36,564 nucleotides of DNA, from NCBI GenBank assembly GCA_045592625.1, contig JAZNVC010000024.1:1-36564 (forward strand), given 5' to 3'. The stretch comes from SIG607 sp045592625. GTDB taxonomy: Bacteria > Bacillota > Clostridia > Oscillospirales > Acutalibacteraceae. Positions 16,936 through 25,405 of this stretch are shown here, one piece after another; positions within the stretch are counted from its first letter, which is position 1, and each line of letters opens with the position of its first letter. The translations under genes and the position numbers were made by a program. The notes under the pieces are model-generated. The model was given only the letters and a program-made list of their open reading frames with translations, ran no database searches and was not told the origin of the DNA.

Positions 16936-16964
16936 AGTATAGCATAACAAACCTGATTTGTCAA
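16936..16964 (-). promoter_or_regulatory. Promoter of the tRNA-Ser(UGA)-tRNA-Ser(GCU) pair
   Basis: On the minus strand TTGACA (16964-16959), 17 bp and TATACT (16941-16936) lie just upstream of the first tRNA. The -35 region reads TTGACAAATCA, the same 11 bases as the divergent serC promoter. Confidence 0.85.
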
Positions 16965-17091
16965 CATGTTTTTACTGTATTTCTTCAAATAATTAATTCT
17001 ATTATTTTATAGCTAAAAGTGATGCAAAATAACTGTGTGTTAAATATGTAACAAAGTACTTCGATACAAAAAAGCAATATAGAAAAAATAT

Positions 17092-17105
17092 TGACAAATT
17101 TGTCA
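17092..17105. promoter_or_regulatory. 14-bp palindrome upstream of the serC promoter
   Basis: TGACAAATTTGTCA is a perfect palindrome ending 8 bp before the -35 box of serC. Its left end shares TTGACAAAT with the -35 region itself (copies at 17091-17099 and 17114-17122, 23 bp apart). It is a candidate operator; the regulator is unknown. Confidence 0.5.
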
Positions 17106-17113
17106 CAAAGTGG

Positions 17114-17142
17114 TTGACAAATCACATTAAGGTGTATATAAT
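17114..17142 (+). promoter_or_regulatory. Promoter of serC-serA
   Basis: A full consensus sigma-A promoter: TTGACA (17114-17119), 17-bp spacer, TATAAT (17137-17142). Transcription should start about 28 nt before serC. No T-box or other leader RNA fits in this short leader. Confidence 0.9.
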
Positions 17143-17177
17143 GGTAATATAATTTGAATTTTTTGGAGGAGTTACCA

Positions 17178-18260
17178 ATGTCAAGAGTATATAATTTTAG
17201 TGCCGGTCCTTCTATGTTACCGGAAGATGTTCTTAAAACTGCAGCCGCAGAAATGCTTGAATATGGAACCAGCGGACAGTCTGTTATGGAAATGTCTCAT
17301 CGTTCTAAAGAATATCAGGCAATTATTGACGAGGCAGAAGCTGACCTTCGTGAAATTATGAACATTCCCGATAACTATACTGTTCTTTTCTTACAGGGCG
17401 GTGCATCCACACAGTTTGCTATGGTTCCTATGAACCTAATGAATAAAAATAAAAAAGCTGACTATGTAGTTACAGGTCAGTGGGCTAAAAAGGCATACAA
17501 AGAGGCAGCACGTTACGGAAATGCTCGTGTTATAGCATCTTCTGAAGATAAGACATTTTCTTATATTCCGAAGATTACACCCGATATGATTGACCCTGAG
17601 GCTGATTACGTTCATATTTGTATGAATAACACCATTTACGGTACTAAGTGGCAGAATCTTCCTGATACAGGTGATGTTCCGCTTGTAGCCGATATATCAA
17701 GCTGTATCCTCTCTGAACCTATTGATGTTTCCAAGTTTGGCGTTCTTTATGCCGGTGCTCAGAAAAATGTTGCTCCCGCAGGTCTTACCATTGTAATTAT
17801 CAGAAATGACCTTATTGGAAACGCAATGGATATTACTCCTACTATGCTTAATTATCAGACCCATTCCGAAAATGGTTCTATGTTCAATACACCTCCTTGC
17901 TATACCATTTATATTGCCGGACTTGTATTTAAATGGATTAAGAGTATCGGCGGTCTTGATTATATGAGAAAAATCAACAGCGAAAAAGCTGCAATGCTCT
18001 ATAATTTCCTTGATAACAGCAAATTGTTCAAAGGTACCGTTGTTGCTGAAGACCGTTCTTTAATGAATGTTCCTTTCGTTACGGGTGATGAAGAACTGGA
18101 TGCGAAGTTTGTTAAAGAGTCTAAGGCTGCAGGTTTTGTAAACCTTAAAGGTCACAGAAGTGTTGGTGGTATGCGTGCCTCCATCTATAATGCTATGCCT
18201 GTTGACGGTGTAATGAAACTGATTGAATTTATGAAAAAATTTGAAGAGGAGAACGCATAA
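17178..18260 (+). CDS. serC: Phosphoserine aminotransferase
   Basis: PLP-dependent transamination of 3-phosphohydroxypyruvate with glutamate to phosphoserine. The N-terminal FSAGPSMLP and EMSHRSKEY motifs match SerC; the PLP lysine is at about residue 196 in AGAQKNVAPAG. The 360-aa length is normal. The chosen ATG (17178) has GGAGGA at 17165-17170; an ATG eight codons earlier lies upstream of the ribosome site. The stop codon overlaps the serA start (TAATG), so the two are translationally coupled. No serB phosphatase is in the window. Confidence 0.96.
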   Translation: MSRVYNFSAGPSMLPEDVLKTAAAEMLEYGTSGQSVMEMSHRSKEYQAIIDEAEADLREIMNIPDNYTVLFLQGGASTQFAMVPMNLMNKNKKADYVVTGQWAKKAYKEAARYGNARVIASSEDKTFSYIPKITPDMIDPEADYVHICMNNTIYGTKWQNLPDTGDVPLVADISSCILSEPIDVSKFGVLYAGAQKNVAPAGLTIVIIRNDLIGNAMDITPTMLNYQTHSENGSMFNTPPCYTIYIAGLVFKWIKSIGGLDYMRKINSEKAAMLYNFLDNSKLFKGTVVAEDRSLMNVPFVTGDEELDAKFVKESKAAGFVNLKGHRSVGGMRASIYNAMPVDGVMKLIEFMKKFEEENA

Positions 18261-19420
18261 TGTATCCTATTAAAACTTATAATAAAATTGCAAAAATCGG
18301 ACTTGATAATTTTGATGAAAAATATACTGTAGGCGACGATGTTACTGCTCCCGTTGGTGCAATCGTTCGTTCTGCTGCTTTACACGAAGAACAATTTGAC
18401 CAATCTTTACTTGCTATTGCCAGAGCCGGTGCAGGTACGAATAATATACCCATTGAGCGTTGTACCGACGAAGGTATAGTAGTTTTTAACACTCCCGGTG
18501 CTAATGCTAACGCCGTTAAAGAACTTGTACTTGCAGGACTTCTTATTTCTTCTCGTCGAATTCTTCCAGCTATTGAATGGGCAAAAACCTTAAAGGGCAA
18601 CGGCGACCAGGTTGGTAAGATGGTTGAAAAGGGTAAAAGTGCATTTGTTGGTCCTGAAATCAGGGGTAAAAAATTAGGCATTATTGGTCTTGGCGCTATT
18701 GGTGTTCTTGTAGCAAATGCAGCTAACCAACTGGGTATGAAGGTATATGGTTACGACCCATATCTTTCCTTACAGAATGCTTGGAATCTTTCTCATCATA
18801 TTAATCGTGCATCGGATATGAACGAAATTTTCGAAAACTGTGATTATATATCTCTTCATATTCCGCTTACAAAAGATACAAAGGATACTATTGATGCTGC
18901 TGCACTGGCAAAAATGAAGGATGGCGTTCGCATTCTTAACTTTGCAAGGGACGGTCTTGTTAACAGCACTGATATGATAGTTGCACTTGAGCAGGGCAAG
19001 GTTGCATCCTATGTTGTTGATTTCCCAACCGATGAAATGATTGGTGTTAACGGTGTAATTTGCATTCCTCACCTTGGTGCTTCTACACCCGAATCGGAAG
19101 ATAACTGTGCTGTAATGGCGGCAAAACAACTTGTTGATTATATTGAAAATGGCAATATCGCCAATTCTGTAAATCTTCCTAACATTTCTATGCCTAAGAG
19201 CGGTGATCACAGAATTTGCATTATTCACAAAAATGTACCTAATATGCTTACTGCTATTACCACTATTGTTGCTAAAGACAACGTTAATATCGAAAACCTT
19301 CTCAATAAATCAAAAGGCGATATTGCTTATACAATGCTTGATGTAAATGAATGTAATATGGCTACAGTAGAAAATCATTTAAAGGAAATTGATGGTGTAG
19401 TACGTGTTCGTGTTATCTGA
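18260..19420 (+). CDS. serA: D-3-phosphoglycerate dehydrogenase
   Basis: NAD-dependent oxidation of 3-phosphoglycerate, the first step of serine synthesis. The substrate-binding half shows ARAGAGTNNIP; the Rossmann core has GIIGLGAIG near residue 144. Catalytic-region motifs are NFARDGLVN and the His in IPHLGASTPESEDNC. The final 75 residues form an ACT domain (NVPNMLTAITTIVAKDNVN), which in family members senses serine. At 386 aa it is the short type without an intervening domain. It starts with the ATG sharing a base with the serC stop. A terminator follows. Confidence 0.95.
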   Translation: MYPIKTYNKIAKIGLDNFDEKYTVGDDVTAPVGAIVRSAALHEEQFDQSLLAIARAGAGTNNIPIERCTDEGIVVFNTPGANANAVKELVLAGLLISSRRILPAIEWAKTLKGNGDQVGKMVEKGKSAFVGPEIRGKKLGIIGLGAIGVLVANAANQLGMKVYGYDPYLSLQNAWNLSHHINRASDMNEIFENCDYISLHIPLTKDTKDTIDAAALAKMKDGVRILNFARDGLVNSTDMIVALEQGKVASYVVDFPTDEMIGVNGVICIPHLGASTPESEDNCAVMAAKQLVDYIENGNIANSVNLPNISMPKSGDHRICIIHKNVPNMLTAITTIVAKDNVNIENLLNKSKGDIAYTMLDVNECNMATVENHLKEIDGVVRVRVI

Positions 19421-19438
19421 TATTAAACTATAACTTTT

Positions 19439-19469
19439 AAAAAGACCTTGCACAGCAAGGCCTTTTTTG
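19439..19469 (+). terminator. Intrinsic terminator after serA
   Basis: AAAAAGACCTTGC and GCAAGGCCTTTTT form a stem with one A/C mismatch and an ACA loop, followed by T residues. Confidence 0.88.
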
Positions 19470-19493
19470 TTAAAATATTTACGGGGTGAAAAT

Positions 19494-20642
19494 ATGAAGC
19501 AGAAGTCTTTTATTTGCTTGTTTTTATGTATTTTAATGATTTGTGCCTGTGGATGCTCGCCTGATACTTCTGAAACGACTTCGGCAAATTTTGAAATTAC
19601 AGGCAGTGATAGTTTAACAGAAACTTCGTCCTCTGCAAGTAGCGATGGTCAGTTAGTAATAGATGAAACTAAAAATAACCTTTCGGTTCATTTTATTGAT
19701 GTGGGTCAAGGTGATGCTATTTTTATAGAACTTCCAAATAATGAATCTATGCTTATAGATGCAGGGGAACGAAAATATTCCCAAAAAGTGATTAAATATA
19801 TCGAAAATCTTGGCTATAAGACCATTTCTTATGTTGTTGGCACACATCCTCATTCAGATCATATAGGGGGTCTTGAGGATATTATTAATAGTTTTGAGAT
19901 AAGTAATATTTTTATGTCAAAAGTTTCAACAACAACCAAAACTTTTGAAGATTTGCTTTTATGTATAAAAAATAAGGGCTTGAAAATTACAACAGCCAAG
20001 AAAGATTTAAAAATTATAGATAAAAACAACCTACAAGCGACAGTTCTTTCTCCTATAGAAGAAAACTATTCTAACCTTAATAACTATTCGGTGGTTATAT
20101 TGCTGAAATATAAAAGCAAAAAATTTTTGTTTACGGGAGATGCTGAGGCAGAAGTTGAGATGACTCTTGAAGGAGATATATCCTGTGACATATTAAAAGT
20201 GGGTCACCACGGTAGCAATAGTTCAACTTCAAATGATTTTTTAATGAAGGTTTCTCCAAAATTTGCGGTCATATCTTGCGGTAAAGGAAATATTTACGGT
20301 CATCCACATAAAGAAACAATTGAGAAGTTCAAAAAAGCAGGTACTGAATATATGACAACGGAAGATTGCGGTAATATAGTGGTAGTAACCGATGGAAATG
20401 ATTTAGCCATAAGAAAAGAATTCGCAAATGTAAGTGAGTTGGAAAATTCCAATAACACCGGCGAAGAAAATAATATAAATGATAAAATATTTGTCCTTAA
20501 TATATCTACTAAAAAAATTCATTATCCTGACTGCAGGTCCGTTAAAACAATTAACGATGAAAATAAAAAAGAAACCACAGAGTTTGTTGAGGATTTGGTA
20601 GAACAAGGATATGCAAAATGTGGGATTTGTAAACCGGAGTGA
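19494..20642 (+). CDS. ComEC-type metallo-beta-lactamase-fold lipoprotein with a C-terminal cysteine module
   Basis: A lipoprotein signal (cysteines near residues 16-18, ICACGC) is followed by a low-complexity Ser/Thr linker (to about residue 58). Then comes an MBL domain resembling the hydrolase part of ComEC/Rec2: HFIDVGQGDA, the metal motif THPHSDHIGG, FTGDAE and VGHHGSNSS. It lacks ComEC's membrane channel, so it is a free secreted hydrolase of unknown substrate (nucleic acid or phosphoester is an inference). The last ~45 residues contain HYPDCRSVK and YAKCGIC, resembling the small Ada-like metal-binding module found at the end of such proteins. The ATG at 19494 has GGGGTG upstream. A DUF3006 gene follows four bases later. 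Length 382 aa. Confidence 0.87.
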   Translation: MKQKSFICLFLCILMICACGCSPDTSETTSANFEITGSDSLTETSSSASSDGQLVIDETKNNLSVHFIDVGQGDAIFIELPNNESMLIDAGERKYSQKVIKYIENLGYKTISYVVGTHPHSDHIGGLEDIINSFEISNIFMSKVSTTTKTFEDLLLCIKNKGLKITTAKKDLKIIDKNNLQATVLSPIEENYSNLNNYSVVILLKYKSKKFLFTGDAEAEVEMTLEGDISCDILKVGHHGSNSSTSNDFLMKVSPKFAVISCGKGNIYGHPHKETIEKFKKAGTEYMTTEDCGNIVVVTDGNDLAIRKEFANVSELENSNNTGEENNINDKIFVLNISTKKIHYPDCRSVKTINDENKKETTEFVEDLVEQGYAKCGICKPE

Positions 20643-20646
20643 TAAT

Positions 20647-20841
20647 ATGAAAGTAATAATTGACAGATTTGAAGGAGATTACGCTGTTGTCGAAATTAAT
20701 AAACAAAATTTTGTTAATATTCCTATAGTTTTGCTGGAAAATGCGAAAGAAGGAGATATTGTTTCTATCGAAGTGAAAAAGTGTGAAACAAAAAAAAGAA
20801 AAAACAAAATAGAAAATCTTATGGAAGATTTGTTTAAATAG
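20647..20841 (+). CDS. DUF3006 small protein
   Basis: A 64-aa protein beginning MKVIIDRFEGDYAVVE, the DUF3006 pattern, with a lysine-rich C-terminus (about residues 45-56). The start at 20647 has GGAG at 20636-20639 inside the end of the preceding gene. Family knowledge: DUF3006 genes often sit next to ComEC-like hydrolase genes, as here; no function has been established to my knowledge. Predicted small beta-barrel-like fold by sequence pattern only. Confidence 0.85.
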   Translation: MKVIIDRFEGDYAVVEINKQNFVNIPIVLLENAKEGDIVSIEVKKCETKKRKNKIENLMEDLFK

Positions 20842-20865
20842 CGAGAAAAAATAACATCTGAAATA

Positions 20866-20906
20866 ATATGCACCTCCAAAAGACATATACTTTTGGAGGT
20901 GCATAT
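20866..20906. terminator. Long hairpin between converging DUF3006 and dapB genes
   Basis: A 17-bp perfect stem (20866-20882 with 20890-20906, loop ACATATA) lies 25 bases from each gene end. The T-tract (GCTTTTTAG) is displaced by several bases, so termination efficiency is uncertain. The stem contains CACCTCC/GGAGGTG. Confidence 0.7.
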
Positions 20907-20930
20907 CGTTTGCTTTTTAGTGTATATAAG

Positions 20931-21683
20931 TTATGAAATAATTTGATTCATATCATATAAAGCAGGAGTTTTGTCTGCAATAAAAATAGCGGCTCTTACT
21001 GCACCATTGGCAAAAACTGATCTTGAAGCGGCGGAGTGAGAAAGGTTGATTACTTCATCCTTTCCGGCAAATATAACTTCATGTTCTCCCACAATTGTAC
21101 CGCCGCGCATTGAATGAATTCCGATTTCTTTTTTAGAGCGTTTTTGTCGTTTGGAATGACGGTCATATTCATACTGAAGGGAATCATCAAACACTTCATT
21201 AATAGAATTTGCAAGCATTAATGCGGTACCTGAAGGTGCATCAAGCTTTTGATTATGATGTTTTTCAATTATTTCTATATCAAAATCGCTTCCAAGGATA
21301 CTTGCAGCTTTTTTTGATAACGCTGTGAGAAGATTTATACCTAAAGACATATTGAAGGTGAAGAATAGCGGAATTTTTTTGCTGGTCGATTTTATAATTT
21401 CAATTTGTTCTTCGGAATAGCCCGTTGTAGCCAAAACAACAGGTGTAGAGTTTATAATTGCATATTCCAGCAGGTTATTAAGGGCAGAGGGATTGCTAAA
21501 ATCAATAATTACGTCCGCCGTTTCTTTTACTTCTTTTATACTTTTGTAAACAGGGAAATCGGCAACACCAACTGAAAATGCATCAATTCCTGCTACTATT
21601 TGACAATTATCGTTTTCGTTTACTATTTCCGTTATGACTTTGCCCATACGACCAAAGCATCCATTTAATATGATTCTAACCAT
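20931..21683 (-). CDS. dapB: 4-hydroxy-tetrahydrodipicolinate reductase
   Basis: NAD(P)H-dependent reduction in the diaminopimelate pathway, the step after DapA. The N-terminal dinucleotide-binding region reads NGCFGRMGK. The signature EKHHNQKLDAPSGTA (near residue 140-155) has the catalytic His/Lys pair; SMRGGTIVGEHEV follows. At 250 aa it is the usual length. The ATG at 21683 has AGAGGA about 9 bases upstream. It lies 21 bases after the dapA copy 2 stop and is co-transcribed with it. Confidence 0.95.
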   Translation of the reverse strand: MVRIILNGCFGRMGKVITEIVNENDNCQIVAGIDAFSVGVADFPVYKSIKEVKETADVIIDFSNPSALNNLLEYAIINSTPVVLATTGYSEEQIEIIKSTSKKIPLFFTFNMSLGINLLTALSKKAASILGSDFDIEIIEKHHNQKLDAPSGTALMLANSINEVFDDSLQYEYDRHSKRQKRSKKEIGIHSMRGGTIVGEHEVIFAGKDEVINLSHSAASRSVFANGAVRAAIFIADKTPALYDMNQIIS

Positions 21684-21704
21684 TTTTATACATCCTCTTT
21701 AGTT

Positions 21705-22595
21705 TTACTTAAGTAAATTACAAATTTTAAGTTGTTCAATAAGCTGGGCGGTGTTCTTATCATCCATAGGAATAAGCGGTAAACGGCAGGGGCCTACATT
21801 CATACCCAATATATTCATAGCTTCCTTTACAGGAATGGGATTAACATCTGAAAATAGTGCTTTAATTAGTTGTGTGAATTTAATCTGCATTGCGGCGGCT
21901 TCAACAGTATCACCGTTTAAGTACTTGTTGCACATTTCATGAGTTTCCTTTGGGGCAATATTTGAGAGCACTGAAACAACACCAATACCACCAAGTGACA
22001 TAATGGGAATTATTTGGTCGTCGTTGCCTGAATATATATCAAGTTCATCACCGCAAAGTGCTCGAGTTAAGGCAACCGAAGAAATATCACCGTTAGCTTC
22101 TTTAGTAGCAACAATATTGGGATGTTTGCAAAGTTCGGCGTAGGTAGACGGTGCAATGTTTACTCCGGTTCGTGAAGGAACGTTATAGAGTATAATAGGG
22201 CTGTCAATACGGTCAGCCACATAATTATAATGTGTGATTAAACCGCGTTGTGAGGTTTTGTTATAGTAGGGAGTAACCATAAGCATAGCATCGGCACCGC
22301 AGCTTATAGCATCTTTACAAAGTTCAACTGTATATACGGTATCGTTGGAACCTGTACCAGCTATAATCGGAACTCTGCCATTAGTGTATTTGACAGCTGT
22401 TTCAATCACCTTGATATGTTCTTTATAATTTAAAGTGGATTTTTCGCCGGTAGTACCGCAAATGACCAGCGCATCAATACCGTTTGTTATTTGCTGTTCA
22501 ACGAGTTCAGCAATTTTTTCAAAATTAACGCTACCGTCGTTATTCATCGGTGTAACTAAAGCGGTGGCTGCACCTGTAAACACTCTTTTTTTCAT
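21705..22595 (-). CDS. dapA: 4-hydroxy-tetrahydrodipicolinate synthase (copy 2)
   Basis: Second DapA paralogue in the window, also 296 aa, with the same active-site signatures: GTTGEKSTL, the tyrosine in LYNVPSRTG and the lysine segment VATKEANGD. It differs from copy 1 in many positions, so it is not a recent duplicate. The frame is open for 36 more codons upstream, but the ATG at 22595 follows AAAGGGATGG and aligns with copy 1, so it is preferred. It has no L-box leader; its own promoter contains an inverted repeat. It forms an operon with dapB. Confidence 0.94.
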   Translation of the reverse strand: MKKRVFTGAATALVTPMNNDGSVNFEKIAELVEQQITNGIDALVICGTTGEKSTLNYKEHIKVIETAVKYTNGRVPIIAGTGSNDTVYTVELCKDAISCGADAMLMVTPYYNKTSQRGLITHYNYVADRIDSPIILYNVPSRTGVNIAPSTYAELCKHPNIVATKEANGDISSVALTRALCGDELDIYSGNDDQIIPIMSLGGIGVVSVLSNIAPKETHEMCNKYLNGDTVEAAAMQIKFTQLIKALFSDVNPIPVKEAMNILGMNVGPCRLPLIPMDDKNTAQLIEQLKICNLLK

Positions 22596-22693
22596 AAATT
22601 TCCATCCCTTTCTGAGAAATTTCATAAGAAAACAAACTTTTCTGTTGCCAACAGAACAGTTTTGCAATATAATTTTATTATTATCTATACTAA

Positions 22694-22722
22694 ATGATAC
22701 CATTCGGTATATAGTTTGTCAA
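22694..22722 (-). promoter_or_regulatory. Promoter of dapA copy 2-dapB with internal inverted repeat
   Basis: On the minus strand TTGACA (22722-22717), a 17-bp spacer and TATCAT (22699-22694). The inverted repeat ATACC-N4-GGTAT (22697-22710) lies in the spacer and touches the -10, where a repressor would block polymerase. The leader is about 90 nt, contains a small TCTGTT-GGC-AACAGA hairpin and no recognisable riboswitch. Confidence 0.75.
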
Positions 22723-22754
22723 ATATAATTTGTCTTTTTAAATTGGGAGTTATC

Positions 22755-23777
22755 ATGAAAAAAAGTGATTTTTATTACGATTTACCGGAAGAACTTATTG
22801 CACAAACACCGATTGAACCAAGAGATTCTTCAAGGCTTATGTTAATTGATAAAACAGACAGAAGCTGTGGTGAGGATATTTTCAGAAACATTATTGATTA
22901 CCTTAATCCTGGTGATTTATTAGTTCTTAATGATACCAGAGTTTTACCTGCAAGAATATATGGTACACGTGTTGATACAGGTTCGGTTGTAGAATTTGTT
23001 TTGTTAAAACAGCTTGATGCAAATAAATGGGAATGTATTGCAGGTCCGGGTAAAAAAGCTAAGGAAGGACATTCTTTTATATTCAGCGATAAATTAAGTG
23101 CAACGGTTAATAAAGTAATGGATGATGGTAACAGAGTCCTTGATTTTAACTGCGATAAAGATTTTTATGCAGCTTTAGATGAAATAGGTCAGATGCCACT
23201 TCCTCATTACATTAAGGAAGAACTTAAGGACAAGGAACGTTATCAAACCGTTTATTCCAAGGAATTAGGATCGGCTGCTGCACCTACGGCAGGGTTACAT
23301 TTTACAAAGGAACTTATGGATAAGATTCGGGAAAAAGGTGTTGGTATCTCTTATGTAACTTTGCATGTCGGTCTTGGAACCTTTAGACCTGTTAAGGTTG
23401 ACGAGATAACCGAGCATCATATGCATTCAGAACATTATTCCATTTCAAAGGAAACAGCAGATAAAATTAATTTTACTAAGAAAAACGGTGGCAGGATAAT
23501 ATGTGTAGGAACCACAAGCTGCCGTACCATTGAAAGCGCTGCCTCAAAGTTTGGAGAAATTAAAGAATGCGAAGACGATACTTCAATTTTTATTTATCCG
23601 GGATACGAATTTAAATGTATGGATGCTCTGATTACTAATTTCCATCTTCCTGAAAGCACATTAATTATGCTTGTGTCTGCTTTTGCAGGTTATGACTTTA
23701 CTATGGAATTCTATAACAAGGCTGTAAATGATAAATACAGGTTCTTTAGTTTTGGTGACTCTATGTTTATTCGATAG
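22755..23777 (+). CDS. queA: S-adenosylmethionine:tRNA ribosyltransferase-isomerase
   Basis: Transfers the ribosyl part of SAM to preQ1 in tRNA to give epoxyqueuosine. Characteristic motifs are FYYDLPEELIAQ at the N-terminus, LNDTRVLPARI, AAPTAGLHFT near residue 175, LHVGLGTFRPV and NFHLPESTLIML. The 340-aa length is normal. The chosen ATG (22755) has GGGAG five bases upstream; the frame extends 13 codons further back without a ribosome site. It is followed nine bases later by tgt, the preceding enzyme of the same tRNA modification pathway. Confidence 0.96.
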   Translation: MKKSDFYYDLPEELIAQTPIEPRDSSRLMLIDKTDRSCGEDIFRNIIDYLNPGDLLVLNDTRVLPARIYGTRVDTGSVVEFVLLKQLDANKWECIAGPGKKAKEGHSFIFSDKLSATVNKVMDDGNRVLDFNCDKDFYAALDEIGQMPLPHYIKEELKDKERYQTVYSKELGSAAAPTAGLHFTKELMDKIREKGVGISYVTLHVGLGTFRPVKVDEITEHHMHSEHYSISKETADKINFTKKNGGRIICVGTTSCRTIESAASKFGEIKECEDDTSIFIYPGYEFKCMDALITNFHLPESTLIMLVSAFAGYDFTMEFYNKAVNDKYRFFSFGDSMFIR

Positions 23778-23786
23778 GAGAAGTTT

Positions 23787-24917
23787 ATGTTTAAAGTATT
23801 AAAAACTGACGGTAAAGCTCGTCTGGGTGAATTCCATACAAACAGAGGAGTAGTAAAAACTCCGGCCTTTATGAACGTGGCTACAAGTGCTGCTATTAAA
23901 GGTGCTGTTTCTGCAGAAGATTTAGAACAGGTTGGGTGTCAGGTGATGCTCAGCAATACCTATCATCTGCATATTCGTCCGGGTGATGAAATTATAAAAC
24001 AGTGTGGAGGCCTTCACAAAATATCTACTTGGAAAGGCCCTATATTAACTGATAGTGGTGGATGTCAGGTCTTTTCACTTGCACCTCTACGCAAAATATC
24101 GGAAGAAGGCGTGTCTTTTAATTCTCATATAGATGGAAAAAGGATTTTTATGGGCCCGGAGGAAAGTATGAAAATACAAAGCAATTTGGGCTCAACCATT
24201 GCTATGGCTTTTGATGAATGTGTTGAAAATCCTGCACCGTATAGTTATGCTAAAGAGTCTTGTGAGAGAACAACACGTTGGCTTAAACGCTGTCAGGCAG
24301 AAATGAAGCGACTTAATTCATTGGAAGTTACCATTAACAGAGAACAGATGCTGTTCGGCATTAATCAAGGTTGTACATTTAACGATCTTCGTGTTGACCA
24401 TATGAAAACAATAGCAGAATTAAATTTAGATGGTTATGCAATAGGCGGACTGGCAGTTGGCGAACCTGCCGAGGTAATGTATGACGTTATTGAACACGTG
24501 ACTCCGCATATGCCTGAAGATAAAATCAGATATCTTATGGGAGTAGGTACTCCTGTTAATATTTTAAATGCAGTTGAAAGAGGTGTGGACCTATTTGACT
24601 GTGTTATGCCCAGCAGAAATGCACGTCACGGGCATCTTTTTACAAGCAATGGTATTATTAATCTTAACAATAATAAGTATGAAACGGATATGCGTCCTAT
24701 TGATGAAAAGTGTGACTGTCCTGTTTGCAGAAGATATTCGCGTGCCTATATCCGTCATCTTATAAAAAGTAAAGAAATGCTTTGTAACCGCTTGTGTGTT
24801 CTTCATAATCTGTATTTTTACAATAAATTGATGGAAGACATAAGAAACGCTTTAAGTGAAGGGTGCTTTGCAGAATTCAAAAAGGAAAAAGAGGAAATTT
24901 ACGGCAAACGTATTTAA
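23787..24917 (+). CDS. tgt: tRNA-guanine transglycosylase
   Basis: Exchanges guanine 34 of GUN-anticodon tRNAs for preQ1. The aspartates in LTDSGGCQVFS (Asp about 89) and in DLFDCVMPSRNARHG (Asp about 271) match the family's catalytic pair. The zinc site is CDCPVCRRYS followed by a downstream His in LCVLHNLY. The 376-aa length is typical for the bacterial enzyme. RBS AGGAGA precedes the ATG. It forms the queA-tgt operon; the preQ1 biosynthesis genes are not in the window. Confidence 0.97.
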   Translation: MFKVLKTDGKARLGEFHTNRGVVKTPAFMNVATSAAIKGAVSAEDLEQVGCQVMLSNTYHLHIRPGDEIIKQCGGLHKISTWKGPILTDSGGCQVFSLAPLRKISEEGVSFNSHIDGKRIFMGPEESMKIQSNLGSTIAMAFDECVENPAPYSYAKESCERTTRWLKRCQAEMKRLNSLEVTINREQMLFGINQGCTFNDLRVDHMKTIAELNLDGYAIGGLAVGEPAEVMYDVIEHVTPHMPEDKIRYLMGVGTPVNILNAVERGVDLFDCVMPSRNARHGHLFTSNGIINLNNNKYETDMRPIDEKCDCPVCRRYSRAYIRHLIKSKEMLCNRLCVLHNLYFYNKLMEDIRNALSEGCFAEFKKEKEEIYGKRI

Positions 24918-24925
24918 TATTCTTC

Positions 24926-24954
24926 TTGATTTATTTTCTATTTTGGTTTATAAT
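24926..24954 (+). promoter_or_regulatory. Promoter of yajC
   Basis: TTGATT (24926-24931), 17 bp and TATAAT (24949-24954) lie in the short gap after tgt. This suggests yajC has its own start in addition to any read-through from queA-tgt. Confidence 0.65.
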
Positions 24955-24984
24955 ATTTAAAAATTTGTTTTGGAGGATTTATAA

Positions 24985-25356
24985 ATGTTTGGAATTTTAG
25001 CGGAAGGTGCTGCTACCGGTTCCGGTAAGAGCGGCGGTTTTGGACTTATCATTTATCTCGTTGTTATCATTGGTGTTATGTATTTTATTATGATTCGTCC
25101 TCAGAAGAAAAAACAGAAACAGGAACAACAGATGCGTGAATCTTTACAGCCTGGTGATGAACTTGTTACTATAGGCGGAATTTACGGTCGTATTATTTCC
25201 GTAAAAGAAGATAGTCTTATCATTGAATCAAGTGCCGACCATTCAAAGCTTAAGATAGCTAAATGGGCAATTAGTCAAAATCTTACGGTTCACGAAGCTC
25301 CTGCAGAAGTAAAGCCTGCTAAGAAGAGATTCGGTAAGAAAAAAGACGAAGAATAA
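24985..25356 (+). CDS. yajC: Preprotein translocase subunit YajC
   Basis: Small accessory membrane protein of the SecDF-YajC translocase complex. A single membrane helix (about residues 14-33, LIIYLVVIIGVMYFIMIRPQ) ends in the family motif MIRPQKKKQK. The soluble part LQPGDELVTIGGIYGRI follows. Length 123 aa, with a Lys-rich tail. RBS TTGGAGG precedes the ATG. Its usual position after tgt is kept. No secD or secF follows in this window. Confidence 0.94.
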   Translation: MFGILAEGAATGSGKSGGFGLIIYLVVIIGVMYFIMIRPQKKKQKQEQQMRESLQPGDELVTIGGIYGRIISVKEDSLIIESSADHSKLKIAKWAISQNLTVHEAPAEVKPAKKRFGKKKDEE

Positions 25357-25370
25357 GTTATATTTGTTCT

Positions 25371-25405
25371 CCCCTTGGAATATTTTATTCCAAGGGGGAT
25401 TTTTT
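25371..25405 (+). terminator. Terminator hairpin that contains the next gene's ribosome binding site
   Basis: CCCCTTGGAATA (25371-25382) pairs with TATTCCAAGGGG (25386-25397) around a TTT loop, and six Ts (25400-25405) run straight into the ATG at 25406. The only ribosome site for that ATG is the GGGGG at 25394-25398 in the 3' arm, so the same hairpin could end transcription and hide translation start. Confidence 0.85.

Noticed and set aside
16924..17177. T-box (serine) leader before serC
   Set aside because: The serC promoter leaves a leader of only about 28 nt, and no T-box sequence or specifier stem is visible.
22724..22729. TATAAT as a queA promoter
   Set aside because: No acceptable -35 box lies 16-18 bp upstream; queA probably has a promoter, but I cannot define it.
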